Shown here in pieces: positions 1 to 9,178 of a DNA stretch of 46,511 nt. The stretch lies in contig JASJEI010000028.1 in NCBI GenBank assembly GCA_030064795.1, forward strand, positions 1 to 46,511. The letters run 5' to 3'. This DNA comes from Pleurocapsa sp. MO_226.B13 (lineage in GTDB: Bacteria; Cyanobacteriota; Cyanobacteriia; Cyanobacteriales; Xenococcaceae). A program made the translations under genes and the position numbers. Under the pieces are notes generated by a model. It searched no databases, was not told the origin of the DNA, and saw only the letters and a program-made list of their open reading frames with translations. Each line of letters opens with the position of its first letter. Positions within the stretch are counted from its first letter, which is position 1.

Positions 1-100
1 AGGCGATCGCCAAACAACTACAATACATAATTTTATTTAAAAAGCTGATATTTAAGCTTGTTTTTTACCAGGAAAACTTATCTTGAAAACAAGCTGATTA

Positions 101-1034
101 TTGTCTCTTTTTTTCGATTACTTTTTCAGCAAACCCTATGTATGGCTTGGCAGAGGACAGAAGACACCTCTGATAAAAAAATGTATTGATACTTGGATGC
201 GGCACCTACCCAATTATGAATTTAAGGAATGGAATGAAGATAACTTTGATTTAAATGTTCATCCTTGGATAATAAAAATGTACACTAGTAAAAAAAGTGT
301 CTCTACCGAACCTGTTGTGTAAAACTGTTAGAAACTAACCTTTGAAAGTCTTGCACAGCAAGACTTTGATTTTTTGATAGTTTGATTTTGTATACTTTTT
401 GCTCAAGCCGTTTGCAGATCGGCATTTTACCCAAATTCAACACGCTAAGTTCGGTAGAGCCTAAAAAGTATGCTTTTGCTAGTGATTTAGTGCGCTTATA
501 TGTCTTAAAAAATGAGGGGGGATTTATTTGGATACTGATATAGAAATTAAAAAGAACTTGGATTGCTTTCTTGATAAGAAAATGTTTATAGGATTCATGT
601 ATGATTGTGCTTTAGGCACATCTATTTTAGGAGCTGTTGCAAATTATTATGTCATTGATGATTTGATAAATGTTTATAATACCCTTATTAATAGGAGTCC
701 GATAGTAAACAATACCATATTGACAAATTATTTTCTTCGTACCTTTCCTGATTTTAGGTTGGGTAATAGAAAGAAATTGGTTGGAGATAACATCTATATA
801 TTACCCAAGGAATATTTTGAGATTCCAACATTTAACAGAAAAATGGGGTATTTTCGTCATCACGAAACGCGCTTTTGGGATGGAGGAAAGGTACAGCGTT
901 CTCTAATCAAAAGAATTTTGAATGTTCTAATTGGTGATGTACTTTATCATAAATTAGTTCAGTATAAATGTTTGAAAAATAATGAGTTTTATTTTTTATA
1001 TGAACAACACATAAAAGACCAGACAAGACACTAA
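101..1034 (+). pseudogene. Broken DxD glycosyltransferase (capsular polysaccharide type)
   Basis: This is a sugar-transferase of the small DxD family (Gly_transf_sug-like) that adds sugars to cell-surface polysaccharide. The first half (from a TTG at 101) reads VWLGRG, then a segment with WNEDNFD, both typical of the family N-terminus. Reading resumes at 464 with KKYAFASDLVRLYVLKNE, and the metal-binding DTD motif lies at 531-539. Two lesions break it. A 171-bp MITE sits at 291-461, and a six-G run (516-521) needs a seventh G to join KNE to GGIYLDTD. The normal N-terminus before VWLG is also unclear, so 5' damage is possible. It lies upstream of a sulfotransferase, which fits an exopolysaccharide locus. 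I am confident of the family, not of the sugar. Confidence 0.8.
291..461. mobile_element. 171-bp MITE inside the glycosyltransferase gene
   Basis: Eleven-base perfect inverted repeats CTCTACCGAAC (301-311) and GTTCGGTAGAG (449-459) bound the insert. TA dinucleotides at 289-290 and 462-463 look like a two-base target duplication. Removing 291-463 restores the reading TSKKYAFASD of the host gene, which fixes the outer limits well. It encodes no protein. A TA target suggests mobilisation by an IS630/mariner-type transposase, but none is present in the window. The left end carries about eight bases beyond the repeat, so the ends are not fully symmetrical. Confidence 0.72.
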
Positions 1035-1041
1035 ATTGAGA

Positions 1042-2527
1042 TCTATGCCTTACCCATAAGTGCTGAAATGCTTACTATAACTTTATCCTAGAAACGTGAG
1101 TTGAAAGGGCAAAAACGATGCAATCATGGGCAGCACAAGAACTGGAATACACCAATTTACCTGACAAAAGATTAAATCAAAGACTGATAAAAATTTTCGA
1201 ACAAGCCTCAGCACAACCTCAAGCAAGTGTACCTCAAGCAAGTGGTGATTGGGCAAATACGCTCAGCCACTTATAATTTCTGGAATTCAGACAGATTGGG
1301 AAGTGAAGAGATAATTGATGGTCATCGACGCAAGACGGCACAAAGAGCATCAGAGGAAGAGGTGATACTAGCTATACAAGATACCAGCGACTTCAACTTT
1401 ACTCATCACAAGAGCAAAACTTGGGACAGGGGCTTTGGACAAACCTGCTCTCAAAAATATGTTAGAGGATTAAAAGTGCATTCAACACTCGCATCGAGTT
1501 CACAGGGAGTACCACTAGGAATTTTAGATTTACAAATATGGACGAGAAAACCAACAACAAAAATTAAAAAGAAGAAACCCAAAGGGAAAAGGAGTATTTT
1601 GCAAAAAGAAAGTAAAAGGTGGCTGAGAGGATTGGTGGATGCTGAATTAGCGATTCCGTCAACCACGAAGATAGTAACGGTCGCCGACAGAGAAGGAGAT
1701 ATATATGAGCTCTTTGCGCTGCCCAGAGAAACCAACTCGGAGTTATTGATTCGAGCCAAGCATAATCGCCGTGTAGACCATTCGATGAAATATTTGAGAG
1801 AATCTGTGTCTGAAATGGCAGAAGCAGGAACATTGAATGTTTCTGTGCCAAAAAAAGACGGGCAACCACCTCAACAAGCAACTCTAACCATTCGTGTTGG
1901 TCAATTAACGATTCTGCCCCCCAGCAATCTTCCTCAGACAAACAACCTCAAACCGATAACTTTAAATGTTATTTCCGCCGTCGAGGCTCATCCTGCCGAA
2001 GGCTCAAAACCAATCAATTGGCTTTTACTAACTACTAAAGATGTGAACAACTGGGAAGATACAGTTTGTTATATTCGTTGGTATACTTATCGTTGGCTGA
2101 TTGAACGGTTTCATTTTGTTCTCAAGAGTGGTTGTGGAATTGAAAAGCTGCAACTCGAAACAGCAGAACGGATCAAGAAAGCTTTGGCTACCTATGCGAT
2201 CGTTGCTTGGAGATTGCTGTGGCTTACTTATCATGCTCGAGAAAATCCATCGCGCTCGAGTGATACAGTCTTGGAGAGACACGAATGGCAATCTCTATAC
2301 TGCCATATTCATCATACCTCCTCTGCTCCAAAACAAGCACCCAGTCTGAAACAAGCAATTATTTGGATTGCTCAATTGGGAGGCTTTTTAGGACGAAAAA
2401 ATGATGGTGAACCGGGAGTGAAAAGTCTGTGGAGGGGCTTGCAACGTTTACACGATATTGCTGCCACTTGGAAATTAGCCAAATCATCTCCATCTAAGTT
2501 TTGTGAGACTTATGGGTAAAGCATAGA
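1042..2527 (+). mobile_element. Complete IS4-family insertion sequence
   Basis: The ends are 20-base inverted repeats with one mismatch: TCTATGCCTTACCCATAAGT at 1042-1061 and its complement at 2508-2527. The element is flanked by an exact 8-bp direct repeat, AATTGAGA (1034-1041 and 2528-2535). The target duplication shows a clean single insertion just behind the glycosyltransferase stop codon. The right repeat overlaps the transposase stop. The only gene is the transposase, which carries a one-base shift. Confidence 0.9.
1118..2519 (+). pseudogene. IS4-family transposase with a one-base frameshift
   Basis: This DDE transposase would cut and paste the surrounding IS. The ATG at 1118 starts MQSWAAQELEYTNLPDKRL, the usual N-terminus of this IS4 group, and runs to GDWANTL before hitting a TAA at 1274. 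The remainder, ATYNFWNS onward, lies in the next frame. One extra base near 1265 explains the shift, and the joined protein would be about 466 aa, the normal size. The first acidic residue is in AIQDTSDF, the second in VTVADREGD, and the IS4 signature Y-(2)-R-(3)-E-(6)-K is intact in YTYRWLIERFHFVLK. Unless the shift is programmed, the element can only be mobilised by a related copy elsewhere. Confidence 0.88.
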
Positions 2528-2644
2528 AATTGAGATATGTTCATCTTGTCTAATATTTTCATTGAATTTTAGTTAATAAATGAAAACTCTCTCGACCGCT
2601 CTAAATTATTGAAATACTAGTAATAATTTTATTGAGTATTTATT

Positions 2645-3583
2645 ATGAGTTATAGAAAACCGATTTTAGTTACGGGTTCTCATCGTTCTGGTTCTACCTG
2701 GGTTGGTAAAATGATTGCTACCTCTCCCGATGTAGGCTACATCAAAGAACCATTTAATCTAGAACATCGTCCTGGTATCTGTAGTGCTAAATTCGATCGC
2801 TGGTTTACCTACATTACAGAAGAAAATGAAGCTGATTTCTTTCAGGCGATCGATCTAACAGTTCATTTTTACTATAATATGCCAGAGGAAATTAAAGCCA
2901 TAAAATCCTTAAAAGATTTCCTCAGACTTTTAAGAGACTACAAGAACTTTTATCAATATCGTATCGCCAAGATGCGACCCCTGCTCAAAGATCCCATAGC
3001 AGTGTTTTCCGCTGAATGGTTGGCAAAAAAATTTGACATGGATGTAGTGGTTCTGATCAGGCATCCTGCTGCTTTTGTCAGTAGTTATACCAAAAAAAAT
3101 TGGCATTTCGATTTCAGGCATCTTTTAGAACAACCCCTGCTCATGGAACAGCACCTGTATCCTTTTGAACAAGAAATGCAAGAAGCTATTACCAAAAAAT
3201 ACGACGCTGTAGAGGAAGCATCCCTATTGTGGAAGCTGATCTATCATGTTGTGGCCAAATATCGCGACAACCATCCAGATTGGATCTTTGTCAAGCATGA
3301 AGATATTTCCTCAAATCCCGTAGCTGGGTTTCAAGAAATCTTTGAGTTTTTAGATTTAGACTTATCAGATCGAATCAAAGACACAATTAGAGAATACAGC
3401 GGTTCTCAAAATCCTAGCGAAACCACCAAACAAGAAAATCTATTTCACCTACACCTCAAACGAGACAGTAAATCGAATATCAAGAATTGGCAAAATAGAT
3501 TGAGCGATGCCGAAATTTCTAGGATCAGAGACAATACGGAAGAAGTTGCCCAGAAATTTTATCTGGAGGCAGATTGGGCATAA
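2645..3583 (+). CDS. Sulfotransferase family protein
   Basis: This 312-aa enzyme most likely transfers sulfate from PAPS to a hydroxyl on a cell-surface sugar or lipid. The 5'-phosphosulfate loop is seen at residues 10-19 (TGSHRSGSTW), and the 3'-phosphate site is in LIRHPAAFVSSY near residues 137-148, with Arg139 and Ser146/147. No signal peptide or membrane segment is visible, so it should act in the cytoplasm. The ATG follows a 117-base AT-rich leader left over from the IS4 insertion. The neighbouring glycosyltransferase remnant suggests the pair once modified an exopolysaccharide. The acceptor cannot be read from the sequence, and the gene itself looks intact. Confidence 0.85.
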   Translation: MSYRKPILVTGSHRSGSTWVGKMIATSPDVGYIKEPFNLEHRPGICSAKFDRWFTYITEENEADFFQAIDLTVHFYYNMPEEIKAIKSLKDFLRLLRDYKNFYQYRIAKMRPLLKDPIAVFSAEWLAKKFDMDVVVLIRHPAAFVSSYTKKNWHFDFRHLLEQPLLMEQHLYPFEQEMQEAITKKYDAVEEASLLWKLIYHVVAKYRDNHPDWIFVKHEDISSNPVAGFQEIFEFLDLDLSDRIKDTIREYSGSQNPSETTKQENLFHLHLKRDSKSNIKNWQNRLSDAEISRIRDNTEEVAQKFYLEADWA

Positions 3584-3630
3584 AGCGTTCGCTGGAGGTA
3601 GGGGCAAACGGCTGTTCTCCCTTACAGGAG

Positions 3631-3685
3631 AGACAAGGCATCCCTTGTCTGTATGGGGTTGGAAGAGACAAGGCGTACCTTGTCT
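3631..3685. repeat. Tandem pair of small palindromes (REP-like)
   Basis: Two near-identical units lie 35 bases apart. Each has the 8-base arms AGACAAGG and CCTTGTCT around a four-base loop (CATC at 3639-3642, CGTA at 3674-3677). The arms are perfect while the loops differ, so pairing appears to be conserved. The position, just after the sulfotransferase stop, would suit RNA 3'-end protection or termination. Repeats of this kind are common between cyanobacterial genes. Confidence 0.75.
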
Positions 3686-3693
3686 GTACAGTA

Positions 3694-4835
3694 GACTTGT
3701 CCGAAAAATAAATTCGTGAGAAAAAAAGACGGTAGAAACATATTGTAGAGAGTAACCGTCTTGTCAAATCCATTTGATTATATCCAAAAATACCCAGAGC
3801 GAACTCAAGGAATATTGGGTCTTACTTATCAACAATGGCAACAATTAACCAAGAAAGCGATCGCTGAATCTCAAAAGCAACAAGATCTCTTAGAAAAAAG
3901 CAAAATTCGGATTAATGCTCCAGGAGGAGGGAGAAAGCCAATTTTAACCCAAGAGTCAGAGATTTGTTTATGTTTATTTGATCTGCGACAAATGCCCACA
4001 TTTGAAGTATTAGGAATCCAGTTTGATATTTCTAAAACTGAAGAACCATGATACATTTCATAAATGGGTACTTATCCTGAGAAAATTATTGCCAGCGAGT
4101 TTATTAGAAGAACTAGAAAATCAGCCCAAAAATCGAGAGATGCGGGCGCGAACTTTTAGAAGAAATTGAGTTGCTAGTAGATACCACAGAGCAAGCAAGA
4201 GAAAGACCTTCAGCTTATCAAGAGCAGAAAAAATATTATTCAGGAAAAAAGGGGTTCCATACTTTGAAAAACTCAGTTGTTAGTTGTGCCCAAGGTGAAG
4301 ATATTATCGATGTAACGGTGGGAGCTAGAGGACCAGAAGCGGATATTAATTTATTTCGTCAACAACAAAATAAATTTGCTGAATCTCAAGAATTTGTTGG
4401 AGATAAAGCCTATGTTGGTGCAGCTCGAACTACTACTCCTACCAAAAAACCCAAAGGTCGAGAACTAACCCCAGAACAGAAACAAGAAAATAAGCAGATA
4501 TCTCGTCGCCGAATTTTTATTGAACACTTAATTCGTCGTCTCAAAATCTTTCGAATTGCTGCGGATAAATTTCGACTGAATCCCCAAAATTATCAAACAG
4601 TAATTCTGACTATTTGTGGCTTAGTTCGGCTTCGTATGGGGACTTTTTCTTTGACTCCTTAAAACCTCAAATTTTGGCTCCCAATTTTCCGCACCTATGG
4701 AATAAGAAATTTGATAGTTGCTAACACAAATAGCCGACCACCCCTGAAAATAGGTTCAACTTGACTTGAATATTTATTCAACTCAGAAGCCTCTTCTCTT
4801 TGGCTTATCTAGTGTTGCTTATTTTCGGACAAGTC
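3694..4835 (+). mobile_element. Decayed IS5-type insertion sequence
   Basis: The ends are inverted repeats, GACTTGTCCGAAAAATAA on the left and its complement on the right with one A fewer, and the element is flanked by TA on both sides (3692-3693, 4836-4837). A two- or three-base TA-type target fits the IS427-like branch of IS5. It holds one broken transposase, followed by about 160 noncoding bases before the right end. The boundaries are supported by both repeats. Confidence 0.78.
3761..4662 (+). pseudogene. IS5-family transposase, frameshifted
   Basis: The N-terminal part (TTG at 3761, MSNPFDYIQKYPERT) carries the helix-turn-helix region of IS5-type transposases and ends in LGIQFDISKTE before a stop at 4051. 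The catalytic part returns at about 4150, with LLVDTTEQARERP (first Asp), VGARGPEADINLF (second Asp) and RIFIEHLIRRLKIFRI (catalytic Glu). Between 4040 and 4170 the expected amino acids appear piecemeal in different frames (FHKWV, LPASLLEELENQPKNREMRARTF). At least two small indels are therefore present, and the gene is dead. Confidence 0.85.
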
Positions 4836-4929
4836 TATTATGCAGTAAGCTTTCTGCTTGTAGCGAGCGCGGTTTTTGTGAGAAATGCGCGAGCTATAAA
4901 CACAGATTTTGAATAGGAGAATAATTGAA

Positions 4930-5733
4930 ATGGAACTTCAACTTCAAGGTAAACGAGCGTTAGTCACAGGAAGCACTAGGGGGATTGGAGAGGCGATTGC
5001 TAAAGCTCTGGCAGCAGAGGGAGTTTCTGTAGTCATACATGGCAGACAGAGAGCGAGAGCCGTTCGAGTAGTGGATGAAATTTTTCAAACTGGAGGTAAA
5101 GCTGCGATCGCCATTGGAGATTTGACTACTGACAAAGGTGCTGCTGATGTTGGTTGCCAAGCAGTCAATGCATTTGATGGCATCGATATTTTAGTCAATA
5201 ATGCAGGAGGGTTTCCCGATGAATCTTGGTTTGAAACTTCCGCTAATGTTTGGGTCGATTTGTATAACCAAAATGTTGGTTCGATGGTAAGAATGATTCA
5301 GCACCTTGTACCAAATATGAAAGAACAGGGATGGGGAAGAGTAATTGCCATTGCTAGTCTTGTTTCTGCTATGCCTTTGGCGGAGCAAGCATCTTATTCG
5401 GCTACCAAATCTGCCAATGTTAATTTAGCAGTTAGTTTGGCTAAAGAGTTAGCTGGTACGGGAATTACTTCTAACGTTATCAGTCCTGGACCAATTCTTA
5501 CTGAAGGTTTTAAAGATTTTGCGTTAGCACGCGCCAAGCAAGAAGGTTGGGTAGAAGATATCGCGGTAATCGAACGTAAATGGGCAACAGAAGTTGTTCC
5601 CAATCCTACAGGTCGTATGGGAAGACCAGAAGATATTGCTGATACTGTAGTCTTTTTAGCAAGTCCCAGAGCAAGTTTTATCAATGGAACGAATTTGCGC
5701 GTAGATGGCGGTACTGTGCCAACTATTAATTAA
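4930..5733 (+). CDS. Short-chain dehydrogenase/reductase (SDR)
   Basis: This is a classical NAD(P)-dependent oxidoreductase of 267 aa. The cofactor loop TGSTRGIG is at residues 13-20, NNAG at 90-93, and the catalytic Ser143, Tyr156 and Lys160 are all present, followed by SPGPI and a C-terminal LRVDGG. I place the start at ATG 4930 because AGGAGA lies nine bases upstream; a TTG 21 bases earlier is less likely. It is the first gene of the detoxification run and ends 54 bases before an AraC-type regulator. The substrate is unknown; carbonyl compounds or quinone-like electrophiles would fit the neighbourhood. Confidence 0.88.
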   Translation: MELQLQGKRALVTGSTRGIGEAIAKALAAEGVSVVIHGRQRARAVRVVDEIFQTGGKAAIAIGDLTTDKGAADVGCQAVNAFDGIDILVNNAGGFPDESWFETSANVWVDLYNQNVGSMVRMIQHLVPNMKEQGWGRVIAIASLVSAMPLAEQASYSATKSANVNLAVSLAKELAGTGITSNVISPGPILTEGFKDFALARAKQEGWVEDIAVIERKWATEVVPNPTGRMGRPEDIADTVVFLASPRASFINGTNLRVDGGTVPTIN

Positions 5734-5787
5734 ATTCTTATTCATTAAAATACTGAGATAACTTAGTTTATGCGATCGCCTTAAAAA

Positions 5788-6684
5788 ATGTACAATTCTT
5801 TTAGCTATAAAAGTTGGCTAGCAGATTTAACAAAATCCGTACCAGATTCCCTTGTTCTCTCTAGCAAAAATCAGTCATGGAAAGGGTTAGAAGTCGCACT
5901 GTTACGCTCCAACAGAAGGCAAGTTGTGATTCCCGCGAACTCAAGCTATCTTATTGTCATTCATCTCGATCGCATCAGTAATTGTGTTGGAAAGATCGAT
6001 CGACAAATCTATAAAGGAGATGTTAGAGAGGGAGAAACTTCTATTCTTTCGTTAGGAGTAGACAGTGAATGGCAGTGGCAACAACAAGGGCAGTGTAGCT
6101 GTTTGCATTTAGCTCTTGATGCAGCGTTCGTCAGTCAAATTGCGCAAGAAAATGAGTGGAGCAATGCTAACCAGATTGAAATTTTACCTCAATTTCTGGT
6201 ACGAGATTCACAAATTCAGCACATTGGACTTGCGCTTTTAGCAGAACTAAAAATAGGTGGTTTATCAGGTCATTTATTTGCTGAGTCGCTTACTACAGCT
6301 TTAGCTGCACGTTTATTACAGCAGTTTTCACTCTCAAAACAGCAAATTTGTAAGCCAGAAGGAGGCTTATCCAAACAAAAGCTATCTCTCGTCATAGAAT
6401 ATATCAACGATCGCCTCGATGAAGAGTTAAGACTGATAGATATTGCAGCTAACATCGATATTAGTTCATCTCACTTTACACGCCTATTTAAGCAGTCAAC
6501 GGGAACTACACCCTATCAATATGTCATTCAATGCCGAGTTGAACGAGCTAAATTACTACTGCAACAAAGAAAGCTGACAATTGCTGAGGTGGCAACAATG
6601 GTAGGCTTTCACGACCAAAGTCATTTAACTTATCACTTTAAAAGAATTTTAGGAACAACTCCAAAGCGTTTTTTGCAACATTAG
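5788..6684 (+). CDS. AraC-family transcriptional regulator
   Basis: This 298-aa DNA-binding regulator has an unassigned N-terminal sensing half and the double helix-turn-helix typical of AraC proteins in the last 100 residues. The first helix pair lies around LRLIDIAANIDISSSHFTRLF, and the second around TIAEVATMVGFHDQSHLTYHF, followed by the family ending LGTTPKRFL. It lies between an SDR and a quinone-oxidoreductase-like gene on the same strand and probably controls one or both. A truncated paralogue of it lies at 9179-9865 on the other strand. The effector is not known. Confidence 0.9.
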   Translation: MYNSFSYKSWLADLTKSVPDSLVLSSKNQSWKGLEVALLRSNRRQVVIPANSSYLIVIHLDRISNCVGKIDRQIYKGDVREGETSILSLGVDSEWQWQQQGQCSCLHLALDAAFVSQIAQENEWSNANQIEILPQFLVRDSQIQHIGLALLAELKIGGLSGHLFAESLTTALAARLLQQFSLSKQQICKPEGGLSKQKLSLVIEYINDRLDEELRLIDIAANIDISSSHFTRLFKQSTGTTPYQYVIQCRVERAKLLLQQRKLTIAEVATMVGFHDQSHLTYHFKRILGTTPKRFLQH

Positions 6685-6773
6685 CAGAAATCTCATACAA
6701 AGTGAAAGGAATTTACAAGACAAAATATTTACAAGTTTCTATAGTTTTTTTAGTAGAAAACTGGGAGAACTAA

Positions 6774-7790
6774 ATGGTAAAAATAGTGCGCTTTTACGAT
6801 ACAGGCGATGCAGATGTACTTCAGTTGGAGGATTTGCCATTGCCTGAACCAGATCGAGATGAAGTTCGCATTAAGATTGAAGCAATTGGTTTAAATCGCG
6901 CCGAAGTAATGTTTCGATCGGGACGTTATTTACTTAAGGCTTCTCAATTTCCTGCGCTCTTAGGCTACGAAGCAGCAGGAATTATCGATAAGATTGATGC
7001 TGGTGTAAGTGGTTTCAAAATTGGCGATCGCGTTAGTATAATCCCCCTTCCTGCTATGATTCAGTATGGGGTATATGGTGAAGTTGCTATAGTTCCTGCT
7101 AGTGCGATCGCTCGTTATCCAGAACACCTTTCTCCCTCGGAAGCTGCTGCCATTTGGATGGCTTATCTCACAGCTTATGGTGCTATGGTGGAGTACGGAC
7201 AAGTCAAATCGGGAGATTTTGTTCTGATTACCGCAGCAAGTTCGAGCGTTGGCTACGCAGCAATTCAAATTGTCAAAGCAGCAGGAGCAACTGTAATTGC
7301 CACAACCCGCAATGCTGCTAAAAAACAAAAGTTACTTGATAATGGTGCAGATTTTATAATTGTCACCAGTAAAGAAGATTTAGCCCCCCGCATGATGGAA
7401 ATTTCATCAGGAAATGGAGCTAATATAATATTTGACGCGATCGCTGGTAGGTTTTTAAACACTTTAGTACGAGCAGCAGCACTAGGAGCTACGATCTTTG
7501 AATATGGTGCATTAGCTCCTGGAGGATTAGATGAAAGTTCCGCAATGACTGCTTTTCCTTTATCTATTGCGATCGAGAAAGGTTTGAAAGTACAGGGTTA
7601 CTCGATATTTGAAATTACTAACAATCCAAATAAGTTAGAGCAAGCGATGCAGTATATCTATAATGGTCTAGAATCTGGTCAACTCAAACCCATTCTCGAT
7701 CGAACTTTCCCACTAGAGCAAATCGTAGCAGCACATCGTTACATGGAATCAAATCAACAAAACGGAAAAATTATCGTTACAGTTGCTTAA
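6774..7790 (+). CDS. Zinc-free MDR oxidoreductase, quinone oxidoreductase type
   Basis: This medium-chain dehydrogenase of 338 aa has a GroES-like N-terminal half (GLNRAEVMFRSGRY, then GYEAAGII and GDRV) and a Rossmann half around residues 145-165 (ITAASSSVGYAAIQIVKAAG). The cysteine and histidine zinc ligands of alcohol dehydrogenases are absent, which points to the quinone/enone reductase branch using NADPH. GGGAGA lies six bases before the ATG. It follows the AraC gene by 89 bases and probably reduces reactive carbonyls or quinones. The exact substrate cannot be read. Confidence 0.85.
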   Translation: MVKIVRFYDTGDADVLQLEDLPLPEPDRDEVRIKIEAIGLNRAEVMFRSGRYLLKASQFPALLGYEAAGIIDKIDAGVSGFKIGDRVSIIPLPAMIQYGVYGEVAIVPASAIARYPEHLSPSEAAAIWMAYLTAYGAMVEYGQVKSGDFVLITAASSSVGYAAIQIVKAAGATVIATTRNAAKKQKLLDNGADFIIVTSKEDLAPRMMEISSGNGANIIFDAIAGRFLNTLVRAAALGATIFEYGALAPGGLDESSAMTAFPLSIAIEKGLKVQGYSIFEITNNPNKLEQAMQYIYNGLESGQLKPILDRTFPLEQIVAAHRYMESNQQNGKIIVTVA

Positions 7791-7826
7791 TTTATCCTTG
7801 TTTTATCAATGGAGTTTTCCTTAACC

Positions 7827-7856
7827 GCTATCTTAGTATTTTAGTACTATGATAGC
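7827..7856. terminator. Hairpin after the MDR gene
   Basis: The arms GCTATCTTAGTA and TAGTACTATGATAGC can pair over about 12 positions with a short loop. No strong T tract follows, so this may be a weak terminator or an operator for the next gene rather than a classical Rho-independent terminator. Confidence 0.4.
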
Positions 7857-7984
7857 CATTAACTAAATTCTGGACAACATAATTTAGAGAAATACAAAAC
7901 TTGACAGAGAAGTTTTTTTAGGTTCATTATACGCATCGTAACGTAAATTAAAAAATCTAGATTAAACAAATAGGAGCATAATTT

Positions 7985-8860
7985 ATGAATACTAAACCTA
8001 CCATTCTTATTCTCGGTGCAACAGGAAAAGTCGGCGCAAAAGTAGCTAGCTTATTAGCAGAGTCAGGAGATGTCCAAGTTATAGCGGGAGTTCGTTCTCC
8101 TGAAAAAGCTCAATCTCTACAAGAACAGGGAATAGAAATTCGTCATTTAGATTTAGATAAACAAGATACTTTAAAACCTGCTTTAGAAGGAATAGATCGC
8201 GCTTTACTTTTAACTGGTTACACCGTGGATATGCTCAAGCAGAGTAAGGCATTTCTCGATACCGCCAAAGAAACAGGAGTAGAACACATCGTCCACATCG
8301 GTGCATCTGGCGCACCTACCAATGAAGTTGCCCACTGGGGATGGCATCAATACATTGAGAAGTATATCGAATCCCTCGATTTTAGTTACACTCATCTACG
8401 TCCCGAAGCCTTTATGAAAAATCTTACTGATTTTGGTTGGTTGAATGAAGGTGTTGTAACTAACTATATCGGTAATGCTTGTTGGAGTTGGGTAGATAGC
8501 GACGATTTGGCTTTAGTCGCAGCAGAAACTCTACGCCAGTCAGAAAAACATGCAGGTAAGATATATCCTTTGGGTTACGATACTGCAACTATGTCAGAAG
8601 TAGCCGAAATTCTAACCGAAGTAATTGGTAAACCCTATCGAGTCGAAACGCGATCGCCTGAAGAGTTTTTGGCAAATATGCTCAAATTTGGCGCAGAAAC
8701 AGCTTATATCCACTGTGTCTATACTCAGTTTAAACTTAACATTGCCAACCAGATTCCTGATGCCGATCGAACATTTGATAATTTTGAAGCAATAACGGGA
8801 CATAAACCTACTAGTTGGCGGGAGTTTGTAGCCAAGCATCAGGAAGAATTAATGTATTAG
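7985..8860 (+). CDS. NmrA-type NAD(P)-binding reductase
   Basis: This atypical SDR of the NmrA/QOR2-like group has 291 aa. The dinucleotide loop GATGKVG is at residues 11-17, followed by a split central domain with HIVHIGASGA and HLRPEAFMKNL. The classical YxxxK pair is not obvious, as usual in this group, whose members are NAD(P)H:quinone reductases or redox sensors. AGGAGC lies nine bases before the ATG. The C-terminus TSWREFVAKHQEELMY matters because a second copy of this tail survives as a relic at about 18988-19062. It probably belongs to the surrounding electrophile response. Confidence 0.85.
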   Translation: MNTKPTILILGATGKVGAKVASLLAESGDVQVIAGVRSPEKAQSLQEQGIEIRHLDLDKQDTLKPALEGIDRALLLTGYTVDMLKQSKAFLDTAKETGVEHIVHIGASGAPTNEVAHWGWHQYIEKYIESLDFSYTHLRPEAFMKNLTDFGWLNEGVVTNYIGNACWSWVDSDDLALVAAETLRQSEKHAGKIYPLGYDTATMSEVAEILTEVIGKPYRVETRSPEEFLANMLKFGAETAYIHCVYTQFKLNIANQIPDADRTFDNFEAITGHKPTSWREFVAKHQEELMY

Positions 8861-8923
8861 TCAAACAGAGTTAGCATTGATACTCATGATGGGCTGTCAT
8901 TTGAGGTTTCCTAAACATCGAAT

Positions 8924-9028
8924 ATGAAAAATCAAGAGTTAAGTAAACAAAACAAAATAGTATTAGTTACAGGTGGTAATCGCGGAATTGGATATGCAAT
9001 CGGGGTTAGAGTCGATGGGGGCTATTAA
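8924..9028 (+). pseudogene. SDR relic reduced to both ends (34 codons)
   Basis: The short frame reads MKNQELSKQNKIVLVTGGNRG and then IGYAI, a perfect SDR N-terminus with the cofactor loop TGGNRGIG. It then jumps directly to GVRVDGGY and a stop, which is a typical SDR C-terminus. About 200 residues of the middle are missing with the frame kept. It is therefore an internal-deletion scar rather than a small protein gene. The next 150 bases to the chimeric AraC gene hold nothing I recognise. Confidence 0.75.
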
Positions 9029-9178
9029 GAACGGTCTTGACTAAGCAAATTGTTTTTAAATAATCCGATCGCACAGCACAACGCCAATAAATAGACAGGA
9101 GTAAAATACATCAAAATAACCAATGCCAAAGTGTTTGTCTGATTTAGTCCACTACCCCAACACCCTTCAAATCCCCCA

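Noticed and set aside
1118..1276. Programmed frameshifting of the IS4-type transposase
   Set aside because: No slippery A or T run is seen at the shift point near 1265, and this IS group normally uses one frame; a plain one-base insertion is simpler.
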